A stretch of 64,000 bases of DNA, taken from NCBI RefSeq assembly GCF_042453785.1, contig NC_091666.1:21906501-21970500 (forward strand), in the 5' to 3' direction. Numbering within the stretch: the first letter of the stretch is position 1; the number at the start of each line of letters is the position of its first letter. The DNA comes from Malus domestica (taxonomy: Eukaryota > Streptophyta > Magnoliopsida > Rosales > Rosaceae). The notes beneath the pieces were generated by a model, which saw only the letters and a program-made list of their open reading frames with translations, did no database searches and had not been told where the DNA came from. Of this stretch, positions 38,800 through 50,836 are shown piece by piece. The position numbers were made by a program, and so were the translations under genes.

Positions 38800-39654
38800 C
38801 TTACAAAATTTTATCTACAAATTTAACCCCCATAACATTACTTTTTTTTTTATATATATTTTTTAAGAGGAGTTTTCTAAAAGACGGTTCGTGTTGTGTG
38901 ATTTACATTTTTGAGATAAACCAAGCATTAAGCAGTTCAAAGATATTTCCAAAAGTTGTAGGCTTAACAGCCAAATGCATGAACAATTCCTATTACCCTT
39001 TCATTGGTGCGTTGTGCTTTGGTATCATTACTTCTTCTGGTTGGTGACTACTCATTGATGCTAATCAAATAATACATCACACTAACTTGTTTTATCGATT
39101 GCCTTTCATCATTTAAATATTTTCTAAGCAAAAGTTAGCCACTTATGATTAACTTTGCTCAAGTTGTACAGTGAAGAGCACGACAAGAACGAGATCAATT
39201 AAAATTTCAGGCCAGGCTGCTAAATATAATAACAAAAAGAAAAAGCTTTAATAAGAGTTGGCCTCAAATTCCAGTGGAATTGTAAAGTGTAAAGTTACTC
39301 GATCTTCAAGAATGATGACAAAATGAAAAATAAAAGTAAGGTTAAAAAAATGGGGAAAAATGGACCAGGAGAAACGAGCAGAAAGATATACGAGGATGAG
39401 ATGTCACAAGTCATAAACAAGCAAATTAAGTAGAAGTGTAATGTTTTATTTCCAAAGACAGATTAATAAAATGTTAAATTCCCAAAGTTTAGAGTGATAT
39501 TCTTAGGAATTGGATCCTATCCCGATCTACTTTGTGGGGATCTTAAGGATTTCCACATCTTATCTATTCATCGTGTATATCAGAAATCATTTGACTTTTT
39601 TAATTTAAAATTAAACACAAATAGTATCTAACGAAAACTGATCGCACGATACGG
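38800..39654. other. AT-rich intergenic DNA
   Basis: Nothing recognisable as a gene, array or element was seen between the MITEs and the Copia element. Confidence 0.5.
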
Positions 39655-39878
39655 TATAGATTTTTTGGTTTCAAGTTTCAATGTATATTTCATATATGTT
39701 TGTACAAGAGTGAGACCAGGTATATATGAGAAGAGAAAGGGAAAAAAGATGGGAAGGATGACTGCAGCAAGCAGCTAACAAGAAAGAAGAAGACATGTTG
39801 TCTACCTAATCTAAACCTTACACAAAGACATTACCCCAATCAGTCTCCTCCCTTAAATCAAGGGAAAGTTGATTTACA
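39655..39878 (-). repeat. 3' LTR of the 40-kb Copia element
   Basis: Sense start TGTAAATCAACTTTCCC, sense end near AATCTATA where the paired LTR has AATCTACA. The terminal CA has mutated. Confidence 0.88.
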
Positions 39879-42800
39879 ATCGAGGAGGTTAATCGAGTCA
39901 AGCTTGCCCAAAAAACGATGGAATAGAGTAGATGCCAGAGCCTTGGTAAAGAGATCTGCCAGTTGATCATGGCTTCGAGTGAAGATGGTCTGGATGACTT
40001 GAGTTTGCACTTTAGCTCTAACAAAATGACAGTCCACTTCAATGTCTTTCGTTCTTTCATGGAACACAAGGTTAGCAGTGATGTGCATGGCTGCTTGCTT
40101 ATCACACATAAGAGACATGGAAGTAGTACTAGTAAACCTTAAGTCTGAAAGAATCCCTTTAAGCCATATAAGTTCACATGCAATGGCTGCCATGGCTCGA
40201 TATTCAGCCTCTGCGTTGGAGCGACCAATGACATGTTACTTCTTGCTTTTTCAAGTGACAATATTTCCACCAACAAATGTGCAATCGCCGGTGGTAGATT
40301 TCCTATCAAGTGCATTCCCTGCCCAATCTGCATCTGTGTAGCCACTGATGGCAGTGGAATTGTTGTTACGCATACTGATTCCTTGCCCTATCGAACCCTT
40401 ATGATAACGCATGATTCTCTTAACCATGTTAAGATGATCAATGATAGGAGAATGCATAAATTGGCTTGCCAAGCTCACTGCATATGTGATATATGGATGT
40501 GTGATGGTGAGATATATAAGTTTGCCCACCAATTGTTGATAGTAGTTCACATCATGCATGGCTTCTCTATCTGTGTTGAGCCTTAGTTTAGAGTCCACGA
40601 GAGTGATGGCAGGTTTGCAGTTAAGCATTTTTGCTTCCTGAAGAAGATCCAATACATATTTTCATTGATGTAGAAACAGTCCCTTTGAAGAGGTTGCCAT
40701 TTCAATGCCCAAAATATACTTCAGCTTCCTTAGGTCTTTGATAGCAAAGGTTTGGCGTAGTGAGAGTTTAATGCCTCAATTTTAGCAGCACTATCTCCTG
40801 TGATGATGAGATCATCCACATAGATGAGCACCACCAATTTCCCACTAGTGCCAGTTCTTATAAACAATGAGGAATCAGCATTACTTCGTAGGAATCTAGC
40901 CTTATCTAAAACTGAACTGAGCTCGCATACCAAGCTCTTGGGGATTGTTTCAATATATAGATTGCCTTGTGCAGCTTACAACCATGTTGCCTTTAATATC
41001 ATCATAACCTGGAGGAGGCTGCATGTACACTTCTTCTTATAATTCTCTGTGAAGGAAAGCATTCTTCACATCCAATTGATAAAAAGTCCACCCACAATTG
41101 ATTGCAACTAAGAGTAGAACCCTCACTGAATTCATCTTGGCCACACGTGCAAATGTTAGGTTTGGGTGACACCTCGAGCAACAAGCTTAGCCTTATATTT
41201 CTCGATAGAACCATCAGCCACTAATTTAATCTTGTAAATCCAATGACTTCCAATAGCTTTTTTTTCCTGGTAGTAGTTGAACCAAGCTCTAAGTTTTATT
41301 TTCTTCTAGAGCACAAAGCTCATCTGCCATGGCTTGATTCCATTATGGGAGAAGAGATGCCTCTTGAAACCTTTTAGGTTCATTGTGCTTATCAATTTCA
41401 CAGAGAAATGCAACATGAGATGTTGAGAACTCACCAAGGCTGATACTTTCACTGATAGGATACCGTGAGGCATAAGTAACATAGTCTTCCAACCTAGTTG
41501 AAGGTTTTCTGGTTTGAGGATGATTTCTTCTAAGCCCTTGAGACTCTGTAGGAGATTGTGAATGATCAGAATGAGACTCATTGTCTCCATTATTGGCAGG
41601 GATACATCTATAAGAGATTGAGTCAGTTTGTATTTCTTCAATTTTATGTATCACATTAACTGAGCTTTCTTCCAACACTGGATTATAAATGTCATGAGGA
41701 AATGGAAACGTTTTAAACAGTTCTTCCCCCTCACTTGCAGCATTCCTCTTGTGAGTAAAATAAGGGCAATCTTCTTCAAACTTCACATCCCTTGACACAA
41801 CTCACTTCTTAGTGGCTGGATTGTAGTACTTGTATCCCTTTTGGGTGGAAGCATACCCCACAAACACACATTTGGTTGCCCTGGCATCTAATTTGTCACG
41901 GTTCAAGGCTTGAATGTGAACAAAGCAAACACATCCAAATACCTTAAGGTGTGTCCAATTTTTCTACCCTTGAGTACTTCATAGGGAGATTTAAGCCCTA
42001 GCACACGACATGGGAGTCGGTTGATGAGGTAAGTGGCAATGAGGATAGAAAATGACCAAAATTTCTCTGGAACATGCATGTGAAGCATAAGAGCACGAGT
42101 CTTCTCCAAGAGATCTCTATTTTTTCCTCTCGGCTACTCCATTTTTTGGAGAGTCCCTACACAGCTGGTTTGATGTATTATGCCCTGAGAAGTTATGTAT
42201 TGAAGCATGTTGTTGGATAGAAATTCAATGCCATTATCTGATCCCAACACCTTAATGTCTGATTGAAATTGGGTTTTAACATGCATATAAAAATCTTTGA
42301 AAATAGTTTGGACTTCACTCTTTGATTTCATAAGATACACAAAACTCATTCAAGAGAAGTCATCAACAAATAAGACAAAGTACTTAAACCCTTTTATTGA
42401 TTCAATTGCTGGTCCCCATAAATTGATACTTGTCCTAGACATTAAGTTACCAAAAGGTAGTCTAGTAAACTTAGAAAATTGACAAGTATCACAAGTAAAA
42501 TGTGATTGACAAAAATTTGGAAACATTTTAGACAAGATAACTTCAGAGGGGTGAGCTAATCTCTTATGCCAAAGTTGGTTTCCATCTATGGACTTCGATT
42601 GAGCTTGAAGGGCTTGAGTAAAACAGGTGTTCTTGCACATGGAGTAAACTCCATTTATGAAGACCCTTTCACCAATCATCTTCATGGTGAGAACATCCTG
42701 AAACATCACATTATCTAGTGAGAAAATGGCATGGCAGTATAGGGTGTTTGTTATCTTTCCAATTGACAGAAGTTGGAAAGGAAAGGTTGGAACATATAAG

Positions 42801-43659
42801 GCAGTGGAAGGTGTTTTGTGTGAAAGTAAGTTTATTTCTCCTATTCTCAAAACTAAGACATTTTTTCCATTTGCAATAGACTTGAAAAAAGTTTAAAATG
42901 ATGCAAATTTGTGACTTTGTTTGTCATGTGATCTATGGCTCCTTAATCAATTATCCAACAATCATTTTCAGTACTAGTTAACAAGGCAGTGGTGAAGGCT
43001 TTAAGTATACCTGGTGCTTCATCCTGTGGAACTTTCTCATTTCTAGCAAGAAAGTTGGCAAACTGTCCCAACATGGCTGCATGAGTGTTCTCTTCATTGC
43101 TTTGAGCTTATGAACCTCCTCCGCGTCCCTTACTTTGAAGATAAGCTGCAAACTCATTAATAAAAGACAATTCATTGGCAGTAACTCCATGGATCCTTGT
43201 GACATAATAGAAGGATGAGCATTAGCAAGATGGGCCTTGTAATGAGGTTGAAATTGTTATGAGGACCTTGGTATCATCCTTCTTAAGTTGAAAGACACGT
43301 GCATAGTTGTTTTGATTTCCATACATATCCTGCAAGGCTTTCCAAAGCTCACATGAAGAATTGTAGTAGCTGAAAATCTTAGCAACATGTTTCTCCATGG
43401 TGTTGAGCAGCAAAGACATGACAAGTTGATCTTTGCAAATCCATGCACCATATATAGAGGATGAGATGTCTGGAGCTTCAACGCTTTCATTTACAAACCT
43501 TAATTTCCCTTTGCCTCTGAGAACTAGAGAAACAGCTCGAGACCAAGGGAGATAATTAAACTCGTTCAAGAGAACTGAATACAGATGTTGATTGGTGTTA
43601 ACCTTGACGTTTGAGAAATTTGGGGAGAGACTATGTTGAGTTTCCTCATCACGATTCAC
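39858..43659 (-). pseudogene. Copia gag-pol relic
   Basis: Sense order: gag (43222-43659; Copia-type N-terminus with FNYLPWSRAV and LWKALQDMYGN); protease near 42950, where the active-site D-S-G reads D-stop-G; GAG-pre-integrase zinc region (42350-42850; LWHKRLAHPS and CDTCQFSK); integrase core pieces (42134-42349 and 41903-42109; LINRLPCRVL); RT with YVDDLIITGD (40730-40933); connection and RNase H (40251-40652, 39858-40193; [41 protein letters not shown]). Multiple stops and frame changes break it. The fragments remain long, so decay is moderate. The element cannot encode its own movement. Confidence 0.9.
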
Positions 43660-43752
43660 TTAACTTTCTTCAGCCATGGTTCAGATTTTGAACGAAAAAT
43701 GCAACTTCAAGAATGGCAGAGACAGGTCACGAAGGAACCAAATCTGATACCA

Positions 43753-43976
43753 TGTAGATTTTCTTGTTTAAAGTTTCAATGTATATTTCATATATGTTTG
43801 TACAAGAGTGAGACCGGGTATATATGAAAAGAGAGAGGGAAAAAAGATGGGAAGGATGACTGCAGCAAGCAGCCGACAAGAAAGAAGAAGGCATGTTGCC
43901 TACCTAATCTAAACATTACACAAAGACATTACCCCAAGCAGTCACCTCCCTTAAATCAAGGGAAAGTTGATTTACA
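43753..43976 (-). repeat. 5' LTR of the 40-kb Copia element
   Basis: Same 224-bp length as its partner, with intact TG...CA termini next to the primer-binding site. Confidence 0.9.
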
Positions 43977-44305
43977 ATAATACGTTTAGCCTTACCCTTA
44001 CCCTAGAGATTACATTGGGCCTTATCCTAGAGATTTACCCTAGGGGTCACCTTGGTAGCAAACTTTAGAGGCTGGGAAAGAACACATTTCAACAAGAAAC
44101 GGGTATGAAGTGGGAATCTCTAAGATCACCACAAAGTGGATCCAAAAAGGATCCTTTTTCATATTCTTAGCCTTTAGGTGAAAACAATTATATGTGCACA
44201 AGACCAGTTGTAGCAGGAGAAAAGTATTAAGACTGATTGGGGTCCATATGTATTCTCAAATTTGTGCACCTTTTTGTGTTCTATTCTGGTGGGAGATTAG
44301 TGGAG

Positions 44306-44516
44306 GGACAAGGATTGTCTGCCCTCCTTGTTCTCGTGCCCTCCCATGCCCTCCTGTTTGTGTGGTTACGGTTAAGCCACGTTAACATTTTATATTACTA
44401 TTTATTTTTGTCTTATTATCTCTATAAAAAAAATAATATAAAATGTTGACGTGGCTTAACCATGACTACACAAAACAGGAGGGTATGAGAACAAGGAGTG
44501 TAGACAATCCTTGTCC
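44306..44516. mobile_element. Foldback MITE with 10-bp target duplication
   Basis: Termini GGACAAGGATTGTC and GACAATCCTTGTCC are perfect inverts. The arms stay complementary for some 85 bases (through TTAAGCCACGT and ACATTTTATATTA). Flanking direct repeats ATTAGTGGAG at 44296-44305 and 44517-44526 are perfect. The 9-11 bp duplication and long terminal repeats point to a Mutator-type non-autonomous element. Confidence 0.92.
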
Positions 44517-44526
44517 ATTAGTGGAG

Positions 44527-45215
44527 GTAGGTGTTGATTTAGCTTTTACTGTTGATCTAAATGAAAAGTGACATAAAATGGTCGGTAAGTCTAGATAAGT
44601 CCAAGCTCCAGTAGTCCAAGTGTGCCTCATAAAATTCAAAGAAGATACTAAACATCTTTTCATTGGAAATCTGGATTTCAATCATTAATCAAGAAAAAAC
44701 TAAGCATTAACTTTTTATTTGAAAGAAATTACCACAATTTAGGTTATGGAAAAATTATTGTATGGTTGTTTGCTTTTTAAATGTGTCCTCATGTATCGAC
44801 CTTGTGAAATTTTATCTCCTAGCTAATTATATTGGGGCCAAAACGCTATAAAAAAAACTAACTAATTACTGCAAATGGTTTCGGCCTAACATTAGCTTTT
44901 GCATAATTTCCGAATATTAAATGTCATTTTATTCACACAACTTTTATGTTAAATATACCACACATCATAAGGTTTTGTTTGGTATTGCATTTTTGTTCAC
45001 CAAAAGCTAATTTACATTAAAGTTAAGTAATAAAAAAATATCCTACTTATTTTAAAAGTAATGACTTCTCTTTAACAAATAATAATAATAATAATAATGA
45101 CTTCTAGACAACAATTTTTACAATTTTTACAATTTTTGTAATACCCTCATTAGTTTGTTTTTTTTTAAATGACATTATTTATCTTTTTACACACATATCA
45201 TCCATTGTCAAACAA
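44527..45215. other. AT-rich intergenic DNA with an AAT microsatellite
   Basis: An (AAT)n run of about seven units lies near 45078-45099. Nothing else was recognised. Confidence 0.5.
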
Positions 45216-45666
45216 AGTGACTGCCACCACTACCACTACAAATACTAACATTAAACCACCACCATTACTACAGTTATTGTTGCCACCACCACCATAATCG
45301 TCACTACCGCCACCACTACCACCATAACCATAATCACGACCATCATAATTGCCACCACAGCCACCATTGCCACCACAACCATAACCACCACCACAACCAC
45401 AACCGTAGCCACTAACATCACCGCCATTGCCACCACCATCGTTGTTGTAACTGCCACCAACAATACCACAACCGCCATCACTGCCACCACAATTACAACC
45501 GCCAACACTGATGCTACCTCCACCCGTACTACTATCGTTACCTCTGCACCCCAATCACAACACCCGCTATTATCACCACCACCATACCCTTACCATTGTT
45601 GCTGGCATCTCCACCACCGCCTTCACCACCACCACCACTTCCTTCCCCCCATTGTTGTCGTTGCAA
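45216..45666. repeat. Imperfect CCA/CCR trinucleotide array
   Basis: Some 450 bases are built of CCACCA-type triplets with point variants. The minus strand reads as a Gly-rich frame of 118 codons, the alternative frame as a Val-rich one. This is how a GGN array translates, and there is no gene context. I treat it as simple-sequence DNA. Confidence 0.85.
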
Positions 45667-45737
45667 CTATCTCGACTACCATTTTTATTTTTGTTATTAT
45701 ATACAATTATATCATTTCTCTTGAACAAACGGTATTT

Positions 45738-46790
45738 TTGAAAGGTAGACGTATTTCTAATTCTAGTTTCAGAAGGTTCAATTTTGCGGACAAAAAGACT
45801 TATGGTGGTAACATGGGCATAAAAGTCAATATTGCTAAAACTTTTGATACTTTGAACTTAAATTTTCTTCTCCATGTGCTTTCTAGCTTTGGTTTTTCTC
45901 ATATATTTGTGGACTATGTGCATGTTTTATTTCAGTCAGCTCGCTTTTTAATTTTCGTAAATGGCACACCACATGGGTTTTCTCTTGCTCTCAAGGTGTA
46001 CATCAGGGAGACCCACTTTCTCCACTCATTTTCTATGTGGTGGAGGATGCTCTGAGTAGGGATCTATCTTTGCTTTTCTCTAGTTATCATCTTATTCTAA
46101 AGAAACATAGTGATTGTACTTGGGCTGAGGTCATTTGGCGTCATTTTATTCCGCCGCGACTATCTATCTTGGCTTGGCTACTTTTTCATGATAAGATTCC
46201 AACCGAGGGTGCTCTAAAATGACGTGGTATATCTTTTACTTTTTTTGTTGTTTTTGTCATAATTTTGAGGAATCTATTGCTCAACTTTTATTCGGTTGTC
46301 CGATATCTAGGCTGCCTTGGAGGCGTTAGCATGTCAATTTGGTACTTCTTTGCCTCTTTCAGATTCTTTGGTTGAGTTTTGGGATGTTTATGTGCGTAAG
46401 CCATTTTTTCAACAGTTGCATAATCTCTGAATATTTGGAAAGCTCGAATAAGTTTATTTTGAGGGTCGGCCAATCTACTTTCATTGACTTTACATGTCTA
46501 TCAATTCTAGGTTGGTTTATGGTAAGAAGTTTATTCCTGGTTACTCTTAAGGTTATGACACTCATGTCATTTCTTCTCCTCAAGGTTATGACACTAGTGT
46601 TCTTCTCTTGGGATCCAACCTATCACTCGAAATGCGCCCACTATTCTTCATGTGCTTTGGTCTCCACCTTGATTTCCTTGGATTAAACTTAACACAGATA
46701 GTTTGTCTAAAGGAAATCTTGATCTTGCTACATGTGGAGGAGTTTTCAAGGATTGCCATGATCAATTATAAGTGGTTTTAGTTTTTCAAA
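45738..46790 (+). pseudogene. LINE (L1-type) non-LTR retrotransposon relic
   Basis: A reverse-transcriptase fragment reads MGIKVNIAKTFDTLNLNFL, then LLHVLSSFGFSHIFVDYV and ARFLIFVNGTPHG, the usual plant LINE RT region. A frame change follows near 45985, after which the matching frame gives a VVEDALSRDLS segment. A deletion then joins it to a zf-RVT-like piece (TWAEVIWRHFIPPRLSILAW). At 46679-46771 an RNase H start WIKLNTDSLSKGN...GGVFKDCHD appears. All parts are on the plus strand in LINE order, but the element is internally deleted and 5' truncated. Confidence 0.85.
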
Positions 46791-46859
46791 CCTACCTTAT
46801 ATTGTGAATATGATCGTTGCATTTACTCCCCTTTGTTATCTCATATCTAATAAAAAGAG

Positions 46860-48290
46860 GAATACAAAAAACGAAAATTATCACCAAATGACTCTTAACA
46901 TTTTACCTCTTAATTAGCTCATGAACGTTTTAAACATTTTTGTACATAAGGTATTTAATTTTAACCCTATTGGATTTAAAACTTATTTTAATTTTATGAC
47001 GGTGGCTGAATAAAATAGATCTAAAAATTTGACCAAAACCTAACAAGGACATGGTAATTATAATTTGTTAACCTCCTCAAATAATAAGTCGTAACAATAA
47101 TATAAGTGGTCGGTAGAGAATGAGTCGTCTGTAACAAATGGGTAATGTTAAAAAGACTAAATTTACAAACTAAATGATATGTCACTAATAAAAATAAGTA
47201 AGTTTATCAACATGTAAGTAATAAACCAATTATCAACTTCCATATCTTTTAGTTTTCAAAACATTGTCAACAAATTTAGTTTTGCTAGCATTACTCATAA
47301 CAAATTTAGTGACTTGCATGGCCCTACAATAGACTCAAGAGCAACTTCATCCCACTAAGGCAATACTACACATGCAGTTAGGTAAAGACAATTATTGCTT
47401 TAGAGAATAGTAAGTGTTCGAGTGCATCTCCACCTCGTAAATGAATTGCACATGCAATTGTATTAAAATTATTATTTTTAAATAATTAAAGATATTTTTT
47501 TGTTTAATTTTGGATAGAAATTTTAACTATCCTGTCACAACATGTATCATTATTTGAAATTATAACTTATATGGATAGACTTTCGATTAGATTTTTAACC
47601 AATCTTGTAGCACTACATGTCATGAGGATGGTTGAAAGTATTTTTGAAATTGAAATGTGGTGTAAAGTGGGAGAGGATGGTTGAGTATTTATAGGAAATT
47701 TGTTTATTTTGTATTTTTTTGAAATTTTTTAATAACCTAATTAGTATAGATCGTTGGATTATATTTGTTTTGCAATCCAACAGCCCAGATTGTGCCACTC
47801 AGGCCTAAAGACAATAAGAAATTTTTTGTTGATTTTCTTAAGTAGGAAAATATAGACTGGTAATAATAAAAACTAACGGCCCAAGTTGCACCACGTGTCC
47901 TAGTCGTTAGGATTTAAATTCAAAATTATATAAATTGTTGGAAATCCAATGGTCCAGAAATATAGTTGTCGGAAATCCAATGGCCCATAATGTGCCACAT
48001 TGCCCCTCATTCAATTGGGTTGACTGCACTTGTAGTGCGGGCCCCAACACCAATTTTTGGTTGACTCAATCGCCTTTATCCACACGTGAAAACCATGCGC
48101 CTGACTAGAAAAAAAGAAGAAGAAAGGAATGTGGCTGACATCATCCTCACGTCAGATCAACTTAGACGCTGAGATGAGGCATTCCTACCGATAGAATAGT
48201 CCGGCTTTGCTGGGGTCCCCCATAACCTAACTGATTAGGCTGGGGTGGAGAGATTTTTTTTTTTTTTTTTTTGGATTTTGGGGATTAAAT
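46860..48290. other. Intergenic DNA
   Basis: Holds one M2 MITE (listed), two similar AAATCCAATGGYCCA segments near 47945-47985, and a T18 run near 48255. No gene was recognised. Confidence 0.5.
47142..47294 (+). mobile_element. MITE, family M2, copy
   Basis: Begins GTAATGTTAAAAAGACTAAATTT and ends AAATTTAGTTTTGCTAGCATTAC, an imperfect inverted pair. The body shares AAATGATATGTCACTAATAA and TTATCAAC with the 38.5-kb copies. Confidence 0.78.
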
Positions 48291-48495
48291 TGCTCTATTG
48301 TCCAACTAATTGGCATAGGGTGAACTTGTTCTAAGTCCCGACTCTGTGTGAGAAATTGACTCCAGACCATCTTGCATAGATGTCAAATTCTAAGTCCTGA
48401 CTCCAGACCATCTTGCATAGACTTGTTCTAAGTCCTGACTCTGTGTGAGAAATTGCTCTATTGTCCAACTAATTGGCATAGATGTCAAATTCTAA
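48291..48495 (+). repeat. Locally shuffled duplication
   Basis: Four modules occur twice but in different order. A (GCTCTATTGTCCAACTAATT...) is at 48291-48318 and 48456-48481. B (ACTTGTTCTAAGTCC...GAGAAATTG) is at 48324-48358 and 48421-48455. C (ACTCCAGACCATCTTGCATAG) is at 48359-48379 and 48400-48420. D (ATGTCAAATTCTAA) is at 48380-48393 and 48482-48495. The order is A-B-C-D then C-B-A-D. Copies differ by only about one base in B. Confidence 0.9.
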
Positions 48496-49014
48496 TTGGA
48501 ATGTCATGTAATCAAATTTAAAGATTGGAATAAGGTCGAACCGATACGTCAATCCTATGTGGATTGACATATGAAAAAAGTTGATGTCAAATACTTTTTT
48601 AATAATTTTATTATGTGAGTTCTATTAATGCACCAATTATAGATCTTGAAAATTTATTTAATTGATTTCTTAAGAAAAAAAATGGTTCTACAAATATCAT
48701 TTATAACAAAAACAAAAAAAAAACATATCGGTTGGAGGAAGAGAAAATATGACATTGCCACGTCAGCTATCAAATTAACATTTGACATTTATATTTTGAA
48801 ATCTTTATTAGAGATGCTCTTGATTTGCAATGAATGATAATAATATTTTTGGTTTTTTTTTAAGAAGTATTTTTCCAGTTTCTTTTAAGAAATATTTTCG
48901 AGTTTCTTTTAAGTAAAAGTAGGATGCAATAATTTATTTCGTTAATTTATCAGGTAGTGTTACAATCAGTGGAGTCTTTGCTTATGGATGAAATTGAATC
49001 TTCTTTTTATTATT

Positions 49015-49167
49015 GGAAACTTTAACGAAAAATTTCCGGTACTGTTCACGTTAACGAAAAATCACATTTTTACTTTTAAAAGTCAATCCTGGTACTATTC
49101 ATTTACAACACTTTTTTTTCATTTTCGTTAAAATTCAAAGTTTTCAAGCTCTTTTAATTAGTTTTTC
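49015..49167 (-). mobile_element. MITE, family M1, copy 2
   Basis: Starts GGAAACTTTAACGAAAAATTT and carries CCGGTACTGTTCA and CTGGTACTATTCA in the order expected of the family, in reverse orientation to the other two copies. Flanks are TTTTATTATT at 49005-49014 and 49168-49177, a 10-bp target duplication. Confidence 0.85.
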
Positions 49168-49177
49168 TTTTATTATT

Positions 49178-50140
49178 TTATGGGAAACGAAAGGTTAATG
49201 TTAGGTTGGTAGGGCCGGTAGACCATTTAACCACGTCATGTGCTTTGGTTGGTCAAGACTGGCCTTTTTGATTATCGAATCTTTCTTAACTGCACCCTAG
49301 TTATACTCAAACACAATCTTCTGATCTGGAATAGCTATATGTTATATATTATTGTCTTTATTATTGTAGTATAATGATGCTTTCTAAATTATTGCGTGGT
49401 AGTTGACAAGCAATAATTCAGAGAATATCGGAGCACTCACCACCTTAGGTGGCTCATAGCCTCATAATAACTTTCTAAAGAACAAAACTCCTCATTTAGA
49501 TAACAAGTTGATTTTGGAAGAAATTAATACAAGTTCCAACCACTTGCTCATGCTTCTTCAAATCTATTTGGAGGCATTTGGTTGGTGAAGTTTTGCAATA
49601 GGGAATTCGGAGACACGGTGGCCGCATGGGATGACGGCTTGGCGTCGGAGGTGATGGAGGTGGAGGAGTATCGGAGTGAGTGAGTTGAGGTGTTGGGTTG
49701 TTTCCAGCAAAATGGGAGTTGTCGGGCCGGTATGCCGACATCGAGGGAGGTAATGCAAGATGGGTGCTCGTCGAATTGGGTTGTTTGGTCTTTTTACCCC
49801 TTTTTAATGGGGTGCGTGGGGCGGCTTCAGAAGAATGAGGGACAAAACTGGAATTTTAATGAATGTGAGGTGTTTTCATAAGAGTGGCCACTTTATTGTT
49901 GCTACTCAGTATTGCGGTTTAGTGATATTTCTCTTCATTTGGAAGTGAGAGATCTTAGATTTGAACCTCGTGATGGCGAATTCGATACCAAATTAGGTTT
50001 CTCATCGTGTTACTTTGCCAAACTCCCTCTCTCTTTAGTCTAAAAAAATATCAATGTACTCAACAAAAAAAAAAAAAAATCCTCATTGTCTTATTTTTCC
50101 ACTCACTTTTTAATGAAAATGTTAATCACTTATTTATCAT
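49178..50140. other. Intergenic DNA
   Basis: A GC-richer patch near 49560-49880 contains short frames on both strands (63-81 codons) without recognisable similarity. Nothing else is supported. Confidence 0.4.
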
Positions 50141-50151
50141 TTTAATAAAAG

Positions 50152-50302
50152 AAAAACTAGTGAAAATGGCTTAAAAACTTTGAGTTTTAACGATAAGGAC
50201 AAAATAAAGGGTAAAGTGAATAGTATCATGATTGACTTTTTAATATAAAAATGTGGTTTTTCGATAAAATGAACAGTACCGGAGCTTTTCATTAAAGTTC
50301 CC
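50152..50302 (+). mobile_element. MITE, family M1, copy 3
   Basis: A 151-bp element with AAAAACTTTGAGTTTTAACG at the left and GTACCGGAGCTTTTCATTAA at the right. It is flanked by an 11-bp direct repeat TTTAATAAAAG (50141-50151 and 50303-50313). Confidence 0.88.
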
Positions 50303-50313
50303 TTTAATAAAAG

Positions 50314-50836
50314 ACTTTTATATCCATATTTATAAATTCTTTATAATTTTAATTAAATAACTAAAAAAATAAAGAAAAACTAAAACTAATGAAAATAAAT
50401 CCGTCACCCTCCTAAATCAGCCATCATGGGCCGACGACTATCAAGTCCCCAATCATCCATCACACCTCTCAACTAGCAAACATCACCCTACTCTCTCTTT
50501 TAATTTTGGTAATACCACCTCCAACCTCTCTTCCTCTTCCTCATAGATAAACAACAATGGTCACTGATCACGTAGAATAGAGATGCAACAAAGGAGGCAA
50601 CCATGGAAGCTAGAGGATGATGCAACCCATATTTTCAAATCGAATAATACCCAAATCCCAATTGGAATAAACGATTTGGAGCAATCTTCCTCCCCCGTCT
50701 TCACTCTATTCCTCCCCTCCCGTTTCTCTCTTTTCGTCCCCCGTGCTTCTCTCTTCCTCCCGCTTTCATTTCTCTCTCTTTCCAAAGGAGATGTCGCCAA
50801 GTAGGTGTCAAAGGTTTTGGTTTTTGATAGGGTTAC
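50314..50836. other. Intergenic DNA left of the Gypsy element
   Basis: Overlapping open frames of 73 and 93 codons on opposite strands at 50561-50842 are Arg/Glu- or Ser/Leu-rich and unrecognised. No gene is called. Confidence 0.4.

Larger units (their letters stand above)
39655..43976 (-). mobile_element. Copia LTR retrotransposon with both LTRs
   Basis: Two 224-bp LTRs bound the element. The primer-binding site TGGTATCAGA (43743-43752) directly abuts the 5' LTR. Domain order is Copia (integrase before RT). Counting by eye, the LTRs differ at about 14 of 224 positions, mostly transitions, so insertion is not recent. A clean target duplication could not be fixed: ATACG occurs near both ends but not at matching distance. 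Confidence 0.92.

Noticed and set aside
39650..43988. ATACG as target duplication of the 40-kb Copia element
   Set aside because: It occurs near both ends but at different distances from the LTR termini, so it does not fit a 5-bp duplication.
45198..45554. Gly-rich 118-codon open frame as a gene
   Set aside because: It is the translation of a trinucleotide array. The shifted frame gives an equally long Val-rich product, and no promoter, domain or partner exon was seen.
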